A stretch of 64,000 nucleotides of DNA, taken from assembly GCF_000956405.1 (NCBI RefSeq), contig NZ_JYIV01000025.1, forward strand, positions 100,862 to 164,861, read 5' to 3'. This DNA is from Microbacterium oxydans (GTDB lineage: Bacteria > Actinomycetota > Actinomycetes > Actinomycetales > Microbacteriaceae). Positions 26,213 through 34,769 of this stretch are shown here, piece by piece. How positions within the stretch are numbered: position 1 is the first letter of the stretch; the number at the start of each line of letters is the position of its first letter. A program made the translations under genes and the position numbers. The notes beneath the pieces are model-generated. The model searched no databases and was not told the origin of the DNA. It saw only the letters and a program-made list of their open reading frames with translations.

Positions 26213-26997
26213 GACTGTCGGTATCGGCCGGGGGTCATCCCGACGAGCGGTGTGAACTGCTGGATGAACTGACTGGTCGTCGCCCACCCGCACGCGGCGG
26301 CCGTGTCGGTCACCGAGGTGCCGTCGGCGAGGAGGACGAGCGCGCGGTGCACCCGCAGCTGGAGGCGCCACTGCCGGTATCCCATACCCGTCTCCTGGGG
26401 GAACAGGCGACTCAGCGTCCGCTCGGCGGTGCCGGTGCGCTTGCTGAGCTCACCGAGCGACACGGGCTGGGCGAGATCGTCCTCGACGATGCGGGCCGCC
26501 CGGCGCAGACGGGGATCGTGGGGCTCGGGCAGGTGCAGGGGCTGCTCCGGCGCGGTGACCGCTTCGTCGACGATCACTCGGCGCAGGTGGTCCAGCGCAC
26601 GGGTGCTGCGCGTGCGGCCGGACGTCATCGCCAGCAGGGCCTCGCGGGCGAGCGGCGTCGCGACGAGCACGACAGGGGCGGGCGGAAGCAACGCGGCGAG
26701 CTCGTCCGTCAGATGGACGATGCGCATGTCCGTGCGCCCGTGCGCGCGATGACGATGCTCGGCCCCGGCGGGCACCCAGGCCACGCGCGTCGACGGCGCG
26801 ATCCAGGCGCCGTCGTCGGTGAGCAGCGACAGCACACCTGATGCGGCATGCACCAGGTGTCCCAGCGGGTGGGCGTGGCGCGGCGATGTCTCGGCGTGTG
26901 CGAACCGATAGGCGCCCTCCATCGGCAGTGCGTCGAGGGAGTCGAAGTCGACCAGGTTCAGATCGACCATTGGAGATGATTGGCGAGTATTCGACAT
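26197..26997 (-). CDS. AraC family regulator, NimR-like
   Basis: A 266-residue regulator with an N-terminal cupin (HPLGHLVHAASGVL, VPAGAEHRHRAHG) and a C-terminal AraC double HTH (PVSLGELSKRTGTAERTLSRLF and GTSVTDTAAACGWATTSQFIQQF). It is divergent from a CynX/NimT-type MFS gene, the arrangement of E. coli nimR-nimT, where the AraC protein represses a 2-nitroimidazole exporter. The start at 26997 is supported by TAGACT (27006-27011, minus strand) ending 8 nt upstream; the next ATG at 26970 is the alternative. Confidence 0.87.
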   Translation of the reverse strand: MSNTRQSSPMVDLNLVDFDSLDALPMEGAYRFAHAETSPRHAHPLGHLVHAASGVLSLLTDDGAWIAPSTRVAWVPAGAEHRHRAHGRTDMRIVHLTDELAALLPPAPVVLVATPLAREALLAMTSGRTRSTRALDHLRRVIVDEAVTAPEQPLHLPEPHDPRLRRAARIVEDDLAQPVSLGELSKRTGTAERTLSRLFPQETGMGYRQWRLQLRVHRALVLLADGTSVTDTAAACGWATTSQFIQQFTPLVGMTPGRYRQSQPAV

Positions 26998-27011
26998 CGA
27001 GATGCAGTCTA
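26989..27011. promoter_or_regulatory. nimR-type promoter and candidate operator
   Basis: On the minus strand TAGACT (27006-27011) is the -10 box of the AraC-type gene. Just inside, 26989-27002 reads ATTCGACATCGAGA, which matches 12 of 14 bases of the motif downstream of the sucC promoter. Confidence 0.4.
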
Positions 27012-27051
27012 CGTGTTTCCTGACGGGTGGTGCGGGTGCTGGACTCGGAGC

Positions 27052-28341
27052 ATGACCACGATGCAGGAACCGTTCGACACCGCCCCGACCCCGCTGACGC
27101 CGTCTCTGCGTCGCGGTGGCATCCTCACCGGGATCTACGTGGCTGCCGGCCTGCTCCTGATCGCGCTGAACCTCCGCATGGGCGTCGCCTCGGTCGGACC
27201 CGTGCTCCCCGCGATGGAGCGGAGCCTCGGCCTCCCGGCGGCTGCGGCAGGACTGCTGACCACGATCCCGGTGTTCGCCTTCGGCGCCTTCGCCTTCCTG
27301 ACCCCGACGCTGACCCGCTGGATCGGCCTGCATCGGCTGCTCGCCCTGACGATGGTCGTCGTGGCAGTCGGCATCGGCGTGCGTCTGCTTCCCTCGCCCG
27401 TGGCACTGTTCGGTGGCACTGTGCTGGTCGGTGCGGGCATCGCCGTCGCGAACGTGTGCATGCCCGCCGTGATCAAGCAGGACTTCGCACACCGTGTCGG
27501 CCTCATGATGGGGCTGTACTCCACCGCGCTGTTCCTCGGCGCTGCGGCGGCTGCAGCGCTCACCGTGCCCTTCATGACCGCGCTCGACGGTTCATGGCGG
27601 GGCGCCCTGGCGGTCTGGGCGATTCCCGCAGTCCTCGCGTTCCTGGTGTGGCTGCCGTGGGCGTTGCGCGGGGGCGCCGGTGCGGCGGCCCGCCCTGGCG
27701 CGTCCGGAGGTCCCGTCGATGCGATCCTCGAGCCTCGGGATGAGCCGCGGATGTCGGCGCTGCTTCGCGACCCGGTCGCCTGGGCGGTCACGGGGTTCAT
27801 GGGGTTGCAGAGCCTGAGCTACTACGCAGCGCTGACCTGGATACCGACCATCCTGCAGGACGCCGGGGTGCCGGTGTCCGATGCCGGGCTGCTGCTGTCG
27901 TACTCGAGCCTCCCGGGGATCGCCGCTGCGCTGCTCGTACCGACGATGCTGCGTCGCCTCCGACCGAACTGGCTGCCCGTCCTGCTCTCCGCGCTCCTGT
28001 GCGCGACAGGTCTCATCGGGCTCCTCGTCGCGCCGGGCGGCGCCGCTCCCTGGGTGTGGATGACGCTCCTCGGGCTCGGACAGGGCGCGGCCATCGCGCT
28101 GTCGCTGACCTACATCGTGCTGCGTGCGCCCGACGCACAGCACACCGCGCACCTGTCGACCATGGCGCAGGGCATCGGCTACCTGCTCGCCGGCCTCGGC
28201 CCGATCGGTATCGGTCTGCTGCATGCGGCCATCGGGGGATGGGTCGTCCCGGTCGTGGCGCTGGTCCTCCTGTTGGGCGTGCAGGCGGTCGCGGGATCGG
28301 CAGCGAGTCGTGAACGCCACGTGAACGCCCGGCGGGGGTGA
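27052..28341 (+). CDS. MFS transporter, CynX/NimT family
   Basis: A 429-residue protein with 12 predicted membrane segments. The first segments carry the family pattern LLLIALNLRMGVASVGPVLP; the cytoplasmic loop between segments 6 and 7 is about 50 residues. The family includes cyanate (CynX) and 2-nitroimidazole (NimT) transporters. Together with the divergent AraC regulator it looks like a drug or small-anion exporter, but the substrate is an inference. GGAG precedes ATG 27052; TGGACT ends 6 nt upstream as a weak -10 candidate. Confidence 0.88.
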   Translation: MTTMQEPFDTAPTPLTPSLRRGGILTGIYVAAGLLLIALNLRMGVASVGPVLPAMERSLGLPAAAAGLLTTIPVFAFGAFAFLTPTLTRWIGLHRLLALTMVVVAVGIGVRLLPSPVALFGGTVLVGAGIAVANVCMPAVIKQDFAHRVGLMMGLYSTALFLGAAAAAALTVPFMTALDGSWRGALAVWAIPAVLAFLVWLPWALRGGAGAAARPGASGGPVDAILEPRDEPRMSALLRDPVAWAVTGFMGLQSLSYYAALTWIPTILQDAGVPVSDAGLLLSYSSLPGIAAALLVPTMLRRLRPNWLPVLLSALLCATGLIGLLVAPGGAAPWVWMTLLGLGQGAAIALSLTYIVLRAPDAQHTAHLSTMAQGIGYLLAGLGPIGIGLLHAAIGGWVVPVVALVLLLGVQAVAGSAASRERHVNARRG

Positions 28342-28363
28342 GCCGGACGTCGAGGGCGGCGGC

Positions 28364-29599
28364 TCAGGCGAACGCGCTCATCCCGGTGATGTCGCGCCCG
28401 AGCAGCAGGGCCTGCACGCTCTCGGTGCCCTCGTACGTGTGGATCGCCTCGATGTCGGCCAGGTGCTGCATCACACCGTTCTCGAGCAGGATGCCGTTGC
28501 CGCCGAGCAGGTCACGGGCGGTCGAGGCGACCCGGCGTGCGGCACGCGTGTTGTGGAACTTCGCCAGCGACGCTTGGGTCGGGCGCAGCTCGCCCTTCGT
28601 CTCGAGGTCTGCCATGCGCCGGCAGTACAGCTGCATGGCGGTGAGGTCTTCGAGCATGTGGGTCAGGCGCTCCTGGACCATCTGGAACTTCGCCAGCGGT
28701 TTTCCGAACTGCACGCGCTGGGTCGCATAGGCCAGCGCCGCTTCGTAGCAAGCGGTCGCGTGTCCGAGCGCCGACCAGGCGACACCGGAGCGGGTGGCAT
28801 ACAGCACGATCGAGGCGTCCTTGAAACTCTTGGTCCCCGGCAGCACGGCGTCCAGCGGCACCCGCACGTCGTCGAGCTCGATGTGCGCCTGGTGGATCGC
28901 TCGCAGCGAGGCCTTTCCGCGGATCACGCTGCCGGTGTAGCCCGGTGTCTCCTGCTCGACGAGGAAGCACCGCACGGCACCGTGCTCGTCGGCGGACTCG
29001 TCGTCGACACGCGCCCAGACGAAGGTGATGCCACCGGACGCGCCGTTGCCGATCCACTTCTTCGTGCCGCGGAGGATCCAGCTGTCGCCGTCGCGGCGGG
29101 CCACGGTCTCCAGCGATACCGAGTCGGATCCGTGGTCGGGCTCCGTGAGCGCGAACGAGCCGAGCACCGTGCCGTCGGCGAGTCCGGTGAGCCATCGCTC
29201 CTGCTGCGCGGGGGAGCCGAACAGTGCAAGAGTGCGCAGGGCGAGCCCTCCCTGCACCGCGAGGATCGTACCAAGCGAGCCGTCGCCCCGTGAGATCTCC
29301 ATGTTCACCAGGCCGGCGGCCAGCGGCGACAGGCTCGTGAGCGAGGGGTGCTGGACGCCGTCGACGACGAGGTCCATCTCGCCCATCCGGCGCGCGGCAT
29401 CGAGCGGATACTCGGCGCGGTCCCAGGCGTCCGCCATCTGCGGAGCGACCTCGTCCACGTACGCCTTCGCTCGGTCCCACGCCTCCCGGTCCGCGGCGGG
29501 GATGTCGGCGAAGACGGCGTAGTAGTCGCTGTCCTGACGCCCGGTGACGTCGTACGACGAGACGCGCTCGCCGGGGAAGGGGGAGGCTGCAGTGCTCAT
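28364..29599 (-). CDS. Acyl-CoA dehydrogenase, glutaryl-CoA dehydrogenase-like
   Basis: A 411-residue flavoprotein with the three acyl-CoA dehydrogenase domains: helical N-terminus, beta domain (FALTEPDHGSD, TKKWIGNG) and helical C-terminus. The catalytic Glu is in IHTYEGTESVQALLLGRDITG, which is the pattern of glutaryl-CoA dehydrogenases and close relatives. Whether it decarboxylates glutaryl-CoA or oxidises another short acyl-CoA is not clear; no neighbouring lysine or benzoate genes help. AAGGAG precedes the ATG. It lies 62 bp downstream of a TetR gene in the same direction. Confidence 0.9.
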   Translation of the reverse strand: MSTAASPFPGERVSSYDVTGRQDSDYYAVFADIPAADREAWDRAKAYVDEVAPQMADAWDRAEYPLDAARRMGEMDLVVDGVQHPSLTSLSPLAAGLVNMEISRGDGSLGTILAVQGGLALRTLALFGSPAQQERWLTGLADGTVLGSFALTEPDHGSDSVSLETVARRDGDSWILRGTKKWIGNGASGGITFVWARVDDESADEHGAVRCFLVEQETPGYTGSVIRGKASLRAIHQAHIELDDVRVPLDAVLPGTKSFKDASIVLYATRSGVAWSALGHATACYEAALAYATQRVQFGKPLAKFQMVQERLTHMLEDLTAMQLYCRRMADLETKGELRPTQASLAKFHNTRAARRVASTARDLLGGNGILLENGVMQHLADIEAIHTYEGTESVQALLLGRDITGMSAFA

Positions 29600-29620
29600 G
29601 GGGCTCCTTCGTGGCACCAG

Positions 29621-29639
29621 GTATCGTACTCCTCGATAC
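29621..29639. promoter_or_regulatory. Inverted repeat and -10 box upstream of the acyl-CoA dehydrogenase gene
   Basis: GTATCG (29621-29626) and CGATAC (29634-29639) form a perfect 6-bp inverted repeat with a 7-nt spacer. On the minus strand it overlaps TACGAT, a good -10 box about 24 nt before the ATG. It is a candidate operator for the adjacent TetR regulator. Confidence 0.5.
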
Positions 29640-29661
29640 TGGGTTCCACGACTCGGATGTG

Positions 29662-30324
29662 TCAGTCGAGCTGAGACTGCAACCGGCGGCTCACCTCGGC
29701 GATCGGCATGGAGCGGGGGAAGACCGCGACCACCATGTCGTCCGGAGCCGAGGCGGTCTCGTCCGCCGCGACACCGTAGCGTCGGCGCACGTCGACCAGT
29801 GCCGTCTGCAGCGTCGACAGCGGCACCTTCTTGCGTCCTCGCAGCAGCTGACGCAGCACGTGGTTGTGCACCGCCGTGACCAGAGCGGCGAAGCCGACCG
29901 CGTCCAAGGGATCGACCCCGGGGAGGGCGCTGCGCAGGTAGTCGTCGAACAGTCGTTCGTAGCGGAAGACCGTGATGATCTCGCGCTCGCGCAGCACGGG
30001 TACCTGGCGCACGATCTGGTAGCGGCGCCTCGCGAGCTCCGGGTCGTGCGCGAAGTGCGCGAAGACGGACTCGGAGGCAGCGCACACGGCGCCCCATGGA
30101 TCGTCATGACCTTCGTCGAGGAACTCCCTGAGCTGTTCCAGGAGCACCTCGTGATCCGCGAAGACCACATCCTCCTTGCCGCCGAACTGTCGGAAGAACG
30201 TCGACCGGGAGACCCCGGCTGCCTTGGCGATCTGCTCCACCGAGGTCTGGTCGAACCCCTGGGCGCTGAAGAGTTCGAGTGCGGCGGCGACGACGCCGGT
30301 ACGCAGTTCTGCGGATTCGTGCAT
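29662..30324 (-). CDS. TetR family transcriptional regulator
   Basis: A 220-residue TetR protein. The HTH is in residues 8-55 (ALELFSAQGFDQTSVEQIA, GVSRSTFFRQFGGKEDV); the remaining helices form an effector/dimer domain. It probably controls the acyl-CoA dehydrogenase gene next to it, through the inverted repeat between them. TAGGCT on the minus strand (30331-30336) ends 6 nt before the ATG, so the mRNA is probably leaderless. Confidence 0.88.
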   Translation of the reverse strand: MHESAELRTGVVAAALELFSAQGFDQTSVEQIAKAAGVSRSTFFRQFGGKEDVVFADHEVLLEQLREFLDEGHDDPWGAVCAASESVFAHFAHDPELARRRYQIVRQVPVLREREIITVFRYERLFDDYLRSALPGVDPLDAVGFAALVTAVHNHVLRQLLRGRKKVPLSTLQTALVDVRRRYGVAADETASAPDDMVVAVFPRSMPIAEVSRRLQSQLD

Positions 30325-30330
30325 GGCGAA

Positions 30331-30336
30331 AGCCTA
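30331..30336 (-). promoter_or_regulatory. Leaderless-type -10 box (TAGGCT) of the TetR gene
   Basis: TAGGCT on the minus strand ends 6 nt before ATG 30324. Confidence 0.55.
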
Positions 30337-30384
30337 GACCGCAGCGTGCGGAGGCGCCCAGGTGTCGCCGTCATACTGAGGAGC

Positions 30385-30738
30385 GTGAGAGACGACGGGA
30401 TCCCGGCCGGCTGGTTCGACACGCGGCGTCGTGGCACCCGGCGGTGGTGGGACGGTACGCGGTGGACCGAGCACATCCAGGTGCGCGGCAGAGAGACCAC
30501 CCTGGCGGACGACGGAGCCTCGGTGCGCCGCCAGCTCCTGACGGTCGAGGTCGTGCTGGCCGTCGTCCTCGTGGTCGCGATCCTGGTCGCCTTCCTGGGC
30601 GGTCTGCCCGTGGTCGTGGTGCGCCCGGTGATCGTCGCGGTCGGCGCTGCGCTCGTGTTCACTCCGTTCGCGATCAGACGTCAGCTGCGGTTCGTCGGTG
30701 TGCCGGTGCGACGTGCGGGCGTTCCTCCGCTGCGTTGA
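30385..30738 (+). CDS. Small DUF2510 membrane protein
   Basis: A 117-residue protein. Residues 7-30 hold the DUF2510 motif (AGWFDTRRRGTRRWWDGTRWTEH), a short Trp-rich module usually found at the N-terminus of actinobacterial membrane proteins. Two hydrophobic segments follow (about 52-72 and 75-95). Function unknown. GTG 30385 is the likely start, with CATACT ending 7 nt upstream and AGGAG very close to the start. Confidence 0.7.
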   Translation: MRDDGIPAGWFDTRRRGTRRWWDGTRWTEHIQVRGRETTLADDGASVRRQLLTVEVVLAVVLVVAILVAFLGGLPVVVVRPVIVAVGAALVFTPFAIRRQLRFVGVPVRRAGVPPLR

Positions 30739-30781
30739 GGGCGGGTGGGTCCGGCCCGCAGGAGCGCCCAGGCCGAGGTAG

Positions 30782-30787
30782 TAGGCT
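30782..30787 (+). promoter_or_regulatory. -10 box (TAGGCT) of sucCD
   Basis: TAGGCT would start transcription near 30794 and leave a leader of about 59 nt before the sucC GTG at 30853, in contrast to the leaderless neighbours. Confidence 0.5.
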
Positions 30788-30797
30788 GGGGGACTGG

Positions 30798-30817
30798 TCG
30801 ATGTCTCGACATCGAGA
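30798..30817. promoter_or_regulatory. Palindromic operator candidate in the sucC leader
   Basis: TCGATGTC (30798-30805) and GACATCGA (30808-30815) form a perfect 8-bp inverted repeat with a 2-nt spacer, just after the predicted transcription start. The overlapping 14-mer TCTCGACATCGAGA (30804-30817) recurs with three changes at the icd promoter (47244-47257), so a common regulator is possible. Confidence 0.5.
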
Positions 30818-30852
30818 GAATTACCAGACAGCAGCCCAGTGAAGGAACCACA

Positions 30853-32019
30853 GTGGATCTGTACGAGTACCAGGCACGAGACGTTTTCGAAAAGTACGGA
30901 GTGCCGGTCCTCGCCGGCATCGTCGCGGACACCCCTGAAGAGGTGAGGGCGGCCGCCGAGAAGATCGGTGGAGTGGTCGTCGTCAAGGCTCAGGTGAAGA
31001 CCGGCGGCCGTGGAAAGGCAGGCGGCGTCAAGGTCGCCAAGACGCCCGACGAGGCGTACGAGGCAGCGAAGGCCATCCTCGGCCTCGACATCAAGGGCCA
31101 CGTCGTCAAGCGCGTCATGGTCGCGCAGGGTGCGCGCATCGCCGAGGAGTTCTACTTCTCCGTGCTGCTCGACCGCGCCAACCGCTCCTACCTGAGCCTG
31201 TGCTCGGTCGAGGGCGGCATGGAGATCGAAGAGCTCGCCGTCGAGCGTCCCGAGGCGCTCGCGCGCGTCGAGGTCAACCCGCTGACGGGCATCGACAAGG
31301 AGAAGGCCGTCGAGATCGCTCGTGCAGCCAACTTCCCGGAAGACCTCGTCGACAAGGTGTCCGACGTCTTCGTGAAGCTCTTCGACGTGTACAAGGGTGA
31401 GGACGCGACGCTCGTCGAGGTCAACCCGCTCGTGCGTACCGAAGAGGGCGACATCATCGCGCTCGACGGCAAGGTCACGCTCGACGACAACGCCTCCGAG
31501 ATCCGCCACCCCGAGCATGAGGCGCTCGAGGACAAGGACGCCGCCGACCCGCTCGAGGCCAAGGCCAAGGAGTCGGGCCTGAACTACGTGAAGCTCGACG
31601 GCGAGGTCGGCATCATCGGCAACGGTGCAGGACTCGTCATGTCGACGCTCGACGTGGTCGCCTACGCCGGTGAGAACCACAACGGCGTGAAGCCCGCCAA
31701 CTTCCTCGACATCGGTGGTGGAGCCTCGGCCGAGGTCATGGCCGCCGGTCTCGACGTCATCCTCGGCGACCCGCAGGTCAAGAGCGTGTTCGTCAACGTG
31801 TTCGGTGGCATCACGGCGTGCGACGCCGTCGCCAACGGCATCAAGGGCGCGCTCGAGACGCTCGGCGCCACGGCCTCCAAGCCGCTCGTCGTGCGTCTGG
31901 ACGGCAACCGCGTCGACGAGGGTCGCGCGATCCTCGCCGAGTACGCGCATCCGCTTGTCACCCTGGCCGCAACCATGGACGAGGGCGCCGACAAGGCCGC
32001 CGAGCTCGCCAACGCCTGA
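30853..32019 (+). CDS. sucC: Succinyl-CoA ligase, beta subunit
   Basis: ADP-forming succinyl-CoA synthetase beta chain of the TCA cycle. The 388-residue protein has an ATP-grasp domain ([20 protein letters not shown], residues 40-60) and the C-terminal CoA-ligase fold with [21 protein letters not shown]. The sucD gene follows after 27 bp. GTG 30853 is chosen because GAAGGAA lies 10 bp upstream and [18 protein letters not shown] is the conserved N-terminus. Expression may respond to the palindrome in its leader. Confidence 0.97.
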   Translation: MDLYEYQARDVFEKYGVPVLAGIVADTPEEVRAAAEKIGGVVVVKAQVKTGGRGKAGGVKVAKTPDEAYEAAKAILGLDIKGHVVKRVMVAQGARIAEEFYFSVLLDRANRSYLSLCSVEGGMEIEELAVERPEALARVEVNPLTGIDKEKAVEIARAANFPEDLVDKVSDVFVKLFDVYKGEDATLVEVNPLVRTEEGDIIALDGKVTLDDNASEIRHPEHEALEDKDAADPLEAKAKESGLNYVKLDGEVGIIGNGAGLVMSTLDVVAYAGENHNGVKPANFLDIGGGASAEVMAAGLDVILGDPQVKSVFVNVFGGITACDAVANGIKGALETLGATASKPLVVRLDGNRVDEGRAILAEYAHPLVTLAATMDEGADKAAELANA

Positions 32020-32046
32020 TCGCCTGAGACACAAGGAACCAGAGCT

Positions 32047-32949
<903 letters not shown>

Positions 32950-32969
32950 TCTGAGCTACGCTTGATCTG

Positions 32970-33002
32970 AAGGCCCCGGGCTCCACCCCGGGGCCTTCTT
33001 TC
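32970..33002 (+). terminator. Rho-independent terminator of sucCD
   Basis: An 11-bp perfect GC-rich stem (32970-32980 with 32987-32997) followed by a T-rich tail (TCTTTC), the most classical terminator in the window. Confidence 0.85.
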
Positions 33003-33011
33003 ATGCCCGGA

Positions 33012-33124
33012 TGCATGACCGACCGACACCTGCATGATCGGCCGCTTGACCGGCTGCATGACCCGATGACACCTGCATGACCGAGGACCCCGCGTGGGTC
33101 ATGCATTCGTGCGATGCTCATGCA
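33012..33124. repeat. Cluster of TGCATGA motifs
   Basis: TGCATGA occurs directly at 33012, 33031, 33055 and 33074 and inverted (TCATGCA) at 33099 and 33118, six copies in 113 bp. The stretch lies between two terminators of convergent genes and codes for nothing I can support. Confidence 0.7.
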
Positions 33125-33158
33125 TCCGTGCCAGGGTGACGAGGCGACGGGACGAACA

Positions 33159-33196
33159 CGCAAAGGGGCGGATGCCGCAGCATCCGCCCCTTTGCG
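33159..33196 (-). terminator. Terminator after the NCS2 permease gene
   Basis: A perfect 17-bp stem (33159-33175 with 33180-33196) and 4-nt loop just downstream of the minus-strand gene. Its core GGGGCGGATGC recurs in the icd terminator at 49515-49548. Confidence 0.8.
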
Positions 33197-33203
33197 TCTC
33201 GCG

Positions 33204-34679
33204 TCAGATCCCGACGCCGAACAGGGCCTCGATGGGTCCGCGGGCGAAGAAGATCAGGAAGCCGGCGCCGACGACCCACAGCAGCGGGCTGATGGTCTTG
33301 ACCTTGCCCGAGAAGGCGTGGATGAGCACCCAGCTGACGAAGCCCGCCCCGATGCCGTTCGCGATCGAGTAGGTCAGCGGCATGACGGACACGGTGAGGA
33401 ACACCGGAAGCAGCACGCGGAAGTCGCTGAAGTCGATGTAGCGGATCTGCGCCATCATCATCGCACCCACGATGATCAGGGCCGCGGCCGCGATCTCGGT
33501 CGGCACGATGGATGTCAGCGGCGTCAGGAACATCGCGATCAGGAACACGACGCCCGTGACCACGTTCGCCAGACCCGTGCGCGCGCCCTCGCCGATGCCG
33601 GCACCCGACTCGATGAAGACCGTGCTGGAAGAGGACGAGGTCGCACCACCGGCGATCGCTCCCACACCCTCGACGACCAGTGCCGACTTGATGCGGGGGA
33701 AGTCCCCGTTGTCGTCGGCGAGGTTCGCCTCCTTCGCCAGGCCCGTCATGGTGCCCATGGCGTCGAAGAAGTTCGTGAAGAGCAACGTGAAGACGATCAT
33801 GACGATCGCGACCAGGCTGACCTTGCTCAGGTCGAAGCTGAAGTCGACGGCGCCGATCAGACTGAGGTCGGGCACGCCGATGGGGGAGCCGTCGAGCGCG
33901 GGGACCGTGAGACCCCAGCCGCCGGGGTTCACGACGTTGCCCTCGTCGTCGAAGCCGCGGGCGCCGATGTGCCAGATCGCCTCGACGATGACCGCGAGCA
34001 CGGTGCCGCCGATGAGGCCGATGAGCATGCCGCCCTTGATCCTGAGCGCCACCAGGATGCCGGTCAGGAGCAGGGTGATCACGAAGAGCAGGGTCGGCAC
34101 GGTCGCGACGGAGCCGTTGACTCCGAGGCCGACTGGAGGGGACGAGGCGCCCGTCGCGGTGACGAAGCCGGAGTTGACGAAGCCGATGAAGGCGATGAAC
34201 AGGCCGATACCGACCGTGATGGCGATCTTCAGCTGGAAGGGCACCGCGTCGAAGATCGCCTTCCGCAGGCCGGTGGCCGCGAGCAGGACGATCACGACAC
34301 CGTTGATCATCACGAGTGCCATCGCCTCGGGCCAGGTCACCTGCCCGACGACCGAGAACGCGACGAAGGCGTTGATGCCGAGTCCGGCGGCGAAACCGAA
34401 CGGCAGGCGCGTCACGAGACCGAACAGGATCGTCATCACACCGGCGGTCAACGCGGTGGCGGCGCCGACGGCGTTGAAGCTGAGCACGTCTCCGGCCACG
34501 TCGGGCTTGCCGGAGAGGATGATCGGGTTGAGGATCACGATGTAGGCCATCGTGACGAACGTCACCAGACCTCCTCGGATCTCGGTGCCGATCGTAGATC
34601 CGCGCTTGCTGATCTCGAAGAAGCGGTCCAGGGAGTTCTTGGGTTCGGCGGGTGCCGGGGCGGGCGGGGCAGTTGTCAT
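33204..34679 (-). CDS. NCS2 family purine permease (AzgA-like)
   Basis: A 491-residue, 12-14 segment membrane protein of the NCS2 family, AzgA/GhxP branch that imports hypoxanthine, guanine or adenine with protons. Family marks are FVTMAYIVILNPIIL near the start, the AFVAFSVVGQVTWPEAMALV segment and FFDAMGTMTGLA, then SSSSTVFIESGAGIGEGARTGL. GGAGG precedes the ATG. It lies opposite the purine-synthesis genes purN and purH, so a role in purine salvage fits, though the exact base is inferred. Confidence 0.9.
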   Translation of the reverse strand: MTTAPPAPAPAEPKNSLDRFFEISKRGSTIGTEIRGGLVTFVTMAYIVILNPIILSGKPDVAGDVLSFNAVGAATALTAGVMTILFGLVTRLPFGFAAGLGINAFVAFSVVGQVTWPEAMALVMINGVVIVLLAATGLRKAIFDAVPFQLKIAITVGIGLFIAFIGFVNSGFVTATGASSPPVGLGVNGSVATVPTLLFVITLLLTGILVALRIKGGMLIGLIGGTVLAVIVEAIWHIGARGFDDEGNVVNPGGWGLTVPALDGSPIGVPDLSLIGAVDFSFDLSKVSLVAIVMIVFTLLFTNFFDAMGTMTGLAKEANLADDNGDFPRIKSALVVEGVGAIAGGATSSSSSTVFIESGAGIGEGARTGLANVVTGVVFLIAMFLTPLTSIVPTEIAAAALIIVGAMMMAQIRYIDFSDFRVLLPVFLTVSVMPLTYSIANGIGAGFVSWVLIHAFSGKVKTISPLLWVVGAGFLIFFARGPIEALFGVGI

Positions 34680-34769
34680 CGGGAAACCTCCGGAGAAACG
34701 CTATCGTGTCGCCGACCCCACGCGCGCCCCCGGGGCTTCGTCGACAACTCGTCGTAGTCTCGAAACGCT

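Noticed and set aside
33114..34757. Plus-strand frame of 547 codons opposite the NCS2 permease
   Set aside because: Highly charged Asp/His/Gln/Arg sequence, the usual antisense image of a hydrophobic membrane protein.
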